From positions 1,674,001 to 1,738,000 of the forward strand of contig NC_015554.1 of the NCBI RefSeq assembly GCF_000213655.1: 64,000 bases of DNA, read 5' to 3'. Position 1 is the stretch's first letter. Each line of letters starts with the position of its first letter. Source of the stretch: Alteromonas naphthalenivorans (lineage in GTDB: Bacteria; Pseudomonadota; Gammaproteobacteria; Enterobacterales; Alteromonadaceae). The translations under genes and the position numbers were made by a program. Shown here one piece after another: positions 60,008-64,000 of the stretch. The notes beneath the pieces are model-generated. The model was not told the DNA's origin, did not search any database, and was given only the letters and a program-made list of their open reading frames with translations.

Positions 60008-62611
60008 ATGAGAAAACTCATATTAAGTTCCAGTGTGGCCCTTGCGCTGGGTCTAACAGGCTGTGGCGGCTCCGATGATACCCTGTCCGATATTCAGGCC
60101 GAGACAGAGGTCCAAACACCATTTTCACGTATCGTGTTTGATCCCGCTAGTGGCGATTTAAATATACCTAATGATCTTCTAATGCTACCAGGGGATGACG
60201 GCTTTTTCGATTATACCCTTAACATTCCGGTAGACGATCCAACTAACTTTGCTGACCCACAAAACGCACTTAATGTACTAGACGGATGGTCAACACAGCA
60301 TCCATTTGCTATATCGGTAGAGACGCCGGCAGGTGTTTCACTTGACGCGTCTACCTTGGCGGCTGGCGTGTTGATGTTTGAAGCCACCCTAGGGTTGGAT
60401 TTAAATGATCCAGATTGCGCGCAAATCACGACGCCTTCTGCGGGTTGTAAGCTTGGCGATCAGTTGGTTTACGGCGAAGATTATGTGCTTTCTCTTGCTG
60501 ATGAATCAACAATTACCTTTGTACCATTAAAGCCACTGAAGCCGGCTCAAGGTCACATGTTGGTAATGACCACCGCGTTGAAAGATTCGTCTGGTAAGTC
60601 TGTACAAGGCTCTACATCGTGGGATTCAACACGACAAGATATCAATACACTGCCATTATCAAGTGATGATCAATTATTGCTTCAAGGCATTGTGAACTCA
60701 CTGGTAAACCCAGTGATTGGTGCAGGTTATGAGCGTGAAGATATCACCTATGTTTCTGCATTTACCACGCAATCAATTGCGAATTCACTCGATACCATCA
60801 AAAAAGTAATGGTAGGTGAGTTTGCAGCACGCGCTGCTGCTGGAGACCCAACCGCGGGTGAAGCACTTCCTGTTATTGTAGTAGGAGACGTTGATAGTGC
60901 ACCTACGGCTATGGAAGCATTAAATTTAGTTACCGAAGAAGTAGTCGCTGGTGCGGTCTCAGTCGGTATCGACAGTTTACCTGCTGAGGCAGCAGCCTTA
61001 ATACCTGTTATTGAAGCCACCGACTTCAGTGCCCTTGAAACGTGCGCTGGGTTAGCAGGTACCGTTTCTGGTCAGTTATCTGCCCAATGGGGTGCGGTTA
61101 ACGATTTCGCTGTGGCTGTGTCGACTGGCATACTTGCTGAAGCGGGTCCATTTTGTGCCGCACAACGTTATGAGGGTAGCGTGTCGCTTCCTTATTTCTT
61201 AGGTGTTCCAAGTGCAGAAAACCCAACTGCACCAGTTAATGAATTTTGGCAAGCAGCTTGCGACAGCGGTATTGTGTTAGCAACAGCTTCTGATGAAGTA
61301 CTCGCCAGTGCCACACCAGGTCCAAACTTCGAAACGTGCTCAAGCCTTGGCTTATCTGATTTACGTGTTGATGGCGAAATGCTAGATAACGCGCGTAACA
61401 TCACTAAGTTTAACCCATTCCCTCAGATGACGGGCGGAAACATGGGTGAAGAAACGCTAGATGTGCAGGTGACAATTCCAGACCCAGCAATTGCTGGTGC
61501 ACTCGGCTTCTCTGTCAGCATGCCTGATGCGGGTTGGCCAGTAGTGATTTTAGCCCATGGTATTACGAGTAAAAAAGAAGATATGCTAGCCATTACGGGT
61601 ACGTTGTCGTTGGCAGGTATTGCTTCAGTGGCTATCGACCAACCACTTCACGGTACTCGTGGTTACGACTTGGACGGCGACGGCACTGATGACATCAATG
61701 CTACAACGGTAAGCGCGACGCATTACATGAATTTGGCAAGCTTACCAACTGCTCGTGATAACCTGCGTCAAAGCGTGTCTGATTTATTGGGCTTACGTTT
61801 AGGTTTGAACGCAGTAGTTGATGCTACAGCAAGCCAGAACGTGTCATTTGATATGTCTCGTGTGTCTATCATGGGTGTATCACTAGGCGCTATTACTGGC
61901 GGTAACTTTGCCGCAGTAGCGAATACCAGCATGGGCGAGACTTTAGGTGCGCTAGACGGTATGTATGCTGTTAAACAAGCCTCGTTAGAGTCTCCAGGAG
62001 GCGGTGCGGCTCAGTTCTTACTTGAGTCTCCTACTTTTGGTCCGCTTATCAAAGGGTTATTGTTATCACAGTCATCTGAAGATTTTGTTGCCTTGTTAAC
62101 TCAGCTTTATGGCACAACGGATGTTTCAGAAGCACAATTAGTGGGTGCGGTAAGCGCATTTATGGATGCCTTAAGTGATGAGCAAGCAGCAGAAGTAAAT
62201 GCGGTACTTGCTGAGTTTGCATTTGCAGCACAAACTGTGATGGATGCTGGAGACCCAACTAACTATGCCACTACGCTTGGTGAAACGACACCAGTACACA
62301 TGATGACGGTAGTAGGTGATGGCGGCGAAGAAAACCTGCCTGACCAAGTGATACCAGTAACCACATCATTACCATTGTCTGGCCAGTTAGCGCTTGCCAA
62401 TACCATTGGTTTAGAGCAGGTCACGACTACCCAATCTGGTACCGATGCACTAAGTGGCTTGGTCTTATTTAACAGTGGTGCGCATGCATCAAGTTTAAGC
62501 CCAGCCTCCAGCGCTGAAGTTACGGCTGAAATGCAAAGAGAAGTAGCCGGGTATATTTCTACTGACGCTACAGTATTACCCATTACTGATGAAACGGTTG
62601 TATCTAACTAA
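60008..62611 (+). CDS. VolA/Pla-1/cef-family extracellular lipoprotein lipase
   Basis: The 867-residue protein matches the surface-exposed lipoprotein lipases of the VolA/Pla-1 group, which in Vibrio cleave lysophospholipids to release fatty acids. It has a lipoprotein signal (ALALGLTGCGG), a long N-terminal beta-rich domain starting with FDPASGDLNIPNDLLM, the oxyanion-type VILAHGITSKKEDM near residue 516, and the nucleophile elbow SIMGVSLGAI with Ser625. A histidine in the C-terminal SGAHASS stretch may complete the triad. Surface display is inferred from the family. A terminator follows, then another lipoprotein gene. Confidence 0.9.
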   Translation: MRKLILSSSVALALGLTGCGGSDDTLSDIQAETEVQTPFSRIVFDPASGDLNIPNDLLMLPGDDGFFDYTLNIPVDDPTNFADPQNALNVLDGWSTQHPFAISVETPAGVSLDASTLAAGVLMFEATLGLDLNDPDCAQITTPSAGCKLGDQLVYGEDYVLSLADESTITFVPLKPLKPAQGHMLVMTTALKDSSGKSVQGSTSWDSTRQDINTLPLSSDDQLLLQGIVNSLVNPVIGAGYEREDITYVSAFTTQSIANSLDTIKKVMVGEFAARAAAGDPTAGEALPVIVVGDVDSAPTAMEALNLVTEEVVAGAVSVGIDSLPAEAAALIPVIEATDFSALETCAGLAGTVSGQLSAQWGAVNDFAVAVSTGILAEAGPFCAAQRYEGSVSLPYFLGVPSAENPTAPVNEFWQAACDSGIVLATASDEVLASATPGPNFETCSSLGLSDLRVDGEMLDNARNITKFNPFPQMTGGNMGEETLDVQVTIPDPAIAGALGFSVSMPDAGWPVVILAHGITSKKEDMLAITGTLSLAGIASVAIDQPLHGTRGYDLDGDGTDDINATTVSATHYMNLASLPTARDNLRQSVSDLLGLRLGLNAVVDATASQNVSFDMSRVSIMGVSLGAITGGNFAAVANTSMGETLGALDGMYAVKQASLESPGGGAAQFLLESPTFGPLIKGLLLSQSSEDFVALLTQLYGTTDVSEAQLVGAVSAFMDALSDEQAAEVNAVLAEFAFAAQTVMDAGDPTNYATTLGETTPVHMMTVVGDGGEENLPDQVIPVTTSLPLSGQLALANTIGLEQVTTTQSGTDALSGLVLFNSGAHASSLSPASSAEVTAEMQREVAGYISTDATVLPITDETVVSN

Positions 62612-62641
62612 CGATATGTAACTAGTTGATTTGTAAATATG

Positions 62642-62672
62642 AAAAGGCCGACTTATGTCGGTCTTTTTTTTG
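62642..62672 (+). terminator. Terminator after the VolA-like lipase
   Basis: The stem AAAGGCCGAC/GTCGGTCTTT (one G-U pair) is followed by a long T-run. Confidence 0.85.
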
Positions 62673-62804
62673 CTTATTTAAGCTAAAAATCAAAATGTTG
62701 TTTGAATGTTTCCTGTTGTTAATGTAGTGTTAATTGGCCGGATCTGTTGAAGAAAAAAGATACAGGATCTTGATTTCGCGTATTACAACAATAAGGGACC
62801 GTTT

Positions 62805-64000
62805 GTGAAAATACCAAAAAATCGTATTTTGCCATATCGTACACTTCTCGCAGCCTCTATTGCTGCCACGCTAGTAGGTTGTGGAGGGAACGATAATAAT
62901 TTTGATAACGTTCAAACGCCTACCACCCCTGAGCCATCTCCCGTTGAACCTACACCTACACCGGTACCAGCTTTCGATACAGATGGTGTATTAACGGCTG
63001 ACATAACGTGGACGACTTACGGTGTACCTCATATTAAAGCGGATAATCTAGAAAGTATGGCCTACGGGGTGGGTTATGCGTTTGCTAAAGATAATTTGTG
63101 TGTTTTAGCCGACCAAATTATTAAATATAATTCTGAGCGCTCGAAATACTTTGGACCCGACAACCAAGCGGGCAGTGGTGATTCAGAGCATCTTATTAAC
63201 GATTTCGGCTTTTTAACACTAGGGATTCGTGCGCTGGCTGAAGAAAATTTAGCACGCATGTCAGCAAACTCAAGAGCCATGTTTCAAGGTTATACAGCAG
63301 GTTATAACCGCTACTTGGCCGACACCCCTGTGGCTGACCAAGATCAATCGTGTGCTGGACAGCCTTGGGTAACAGAAATTGACAGTACTGATTTATTAAC
63401 GTATTCACTGGGTGTTGCTTTACTCCCCGGTGCTGCTAACTTTTTAGGCCCAATGTTTTTAGCGGCGCCTGAAGGGGAAAGTTACTTACCTACACCTGCG
63501 GCAAACACGAACATCGCTTCACAAGAGACAGATGCATCAGCCACTGCCATGGCGGCGAATAGGCGAGTAAATGCCATGCCATTTAACATTAACCCTACCA
63601 TAGTACTGCCGGAAAAAAATCCGCAAGACATGGGTTCAAACGGCTGGGGATTAGGGAGCGATAAAACCACTAACGGTATGGGAATGGTTCTAGGAAACCC
63701 CCATTTTCCTCACACAGGGAATTTACGTTTTTGGCAGTTCCATACGCAAATACCAGGTTATTTAAACGTAACAGGTGGCTCTTTAACGGGGTTACCAGGT
63801 GCGGTGAATATAGGCTTCAACGAAAACGTTGCATGGACACACACCTTTTCTACCGCTGAGCACTTTGTCGTTTATCAATTAACGTTAGATGAAGATGATG
63901 ATACGGGTCTTACCCACAGGGTTGATGGTAGTAAACGAACCATTTACGAGAAGCCAATGCAGATTGAGGTGGCGGTGGCACCAGGTCAAACCATCATGCT
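62805..64000 (+). CDS. Penicillin/AHL-acylase family lipoprotein (5' part, runs off window)
   Basis: The frame opens at GTG 62805, with AGGGA 6 nt upstream, and stays open to the window end (398 complete codons). It starts with a lipoprotein signal (AAATLVGCGG-like: ASIAATLVGCGG), a Pro/Thr-rich linker, and DITWTTYGVPHIKADN, the usual start of Ntn-hydrolase acylases. The predicted autocleavage and nucleophile motif GSNGWGLGSDKT has Ser278, followed by LGNPHFPH. Family members deacylate penicillins, acyl-homoserine lactones or other acylated amines. The gene is not covered to its end, so specificity is open. It follows the lipase gene by about 190 bp and a terminator. Confidence 0.88.
   Translation, partial: MKIPKNRILPYRTLLAASIAATLVGCGGNDNNFDNVQTPTTPEPSPVEPTPTPVPAFDTDGVLTADITWTTYGVPHIKADNLESMAYGVGYAFAKDNLCVLADQIIKYNSERSKYFGPDNQAGSGDSEHLINDFGFLTLGIRALAEENLARMSANSRAMFQGYTAGYNRYLADTPVADQDQSCAGQPWVTEIDSTDLLTYSLGVALLPGAANFLGPMFLAAPEGESYLPTPAANTNIASQETDASATAMAANRRVNAMPFNINPTIVLPEKNPQDMGSNGWGLGSDKTTNGMGMVLGNPHFPHTGNLRFWQFHTQIPGYLNVTGGSLTGLPGAVNIGFNENVAWTHTFSTAEHFVVYQLTLDEDDDTGLTHRVDGSKRTIYEKPMQIEVAVAPGQTIM

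Overview
The window looks like chromosomal DNA of a marine gammaproteobacterium of the Alteromonadaceae, most likely Alteromonas or a close relative. This is inferred from gene order (gltA divergent from sdhCDAB-sucABCD; comEC-msbA-lpxK-Trm112-kdsB), from the TonB-receptor/tryptophan-halogenase-like/GH13 polysaccharide locus, and from protein similarity by eye. No database search was possible. No rRNA, tRNA or CRISPR array was found.

Layout. 1-598: an AT-rich stretch with the start of an unrecognised minus-strand gene, abutting a 5'-truncated ligA (DNA ligase) remnant (599-1609); this looks like the edge of a foreign insertion. 1787-8765: DUF2062 protein, comEC, then msbA-lpxK-Trm112-kdsB (lipid A export and Kdo activation). 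9008-18785: housekeeping and accessory genes (SDR, rimO, a lipoprotein alpha/beta hydrolase, a membrane protein, an unknown protein, tcdA, a glutathionyl-hydroquinone reductase-like GST, phosphomannomutase, DUF3429). 18905-30779: the TCA block, with gltA divergent from sdhCDAB, sucAB and sucCD. SucB carries two lipoyl domains.

31060-56919 is a maltodextrin/starch utilisation region. It holds two TonB-dependent receptors, the first broken by a 1261-bp IS3-family element with a 3-bp target duplication. It also holds a tryptophan-halogenase-like flavoprotein, a large pullulanase-like lipoprotein with three tandem C-terminal modules, three further GH13 enzymes, an MFS sugar transporter and a LacI-family regulator. 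Four near-identical copies of the palindrome TGAATACGTATGCA lie in front of both receptors and two amylase units. They are almost certainly the operators of one LacI-family regulon, and the adjacent regulator is the obvious candidate to bind them. Three genes unrelated to sugar use (patatin-like phospholipase, SpoU-type RNA methyltransferase, exosortase-associated acyltransferase) sit inside this locus at 45287-47824.

57190-64000: glnS, a YciK-like SDR, a VolA/Pla-1-type surface lipase and the 5' part of a penicillin/AHL-acylase family lipoprotein that runs off the window.

The locus suggests this workflow: surface lipoprotein pullulanase and TonB receptors capture and import alpha-glucans, periplasmic or outer-membrane GH13 enzymes trim them, the MFS carrier takes products across the inner membrane, and LacI-type repression couples it all to maltodextrin. 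I found no clearly new defence or mobile system. The best leads are the ligA junction, the shared operator set, the interrupted receptor and the three-gene cassette inside the sugar locus.
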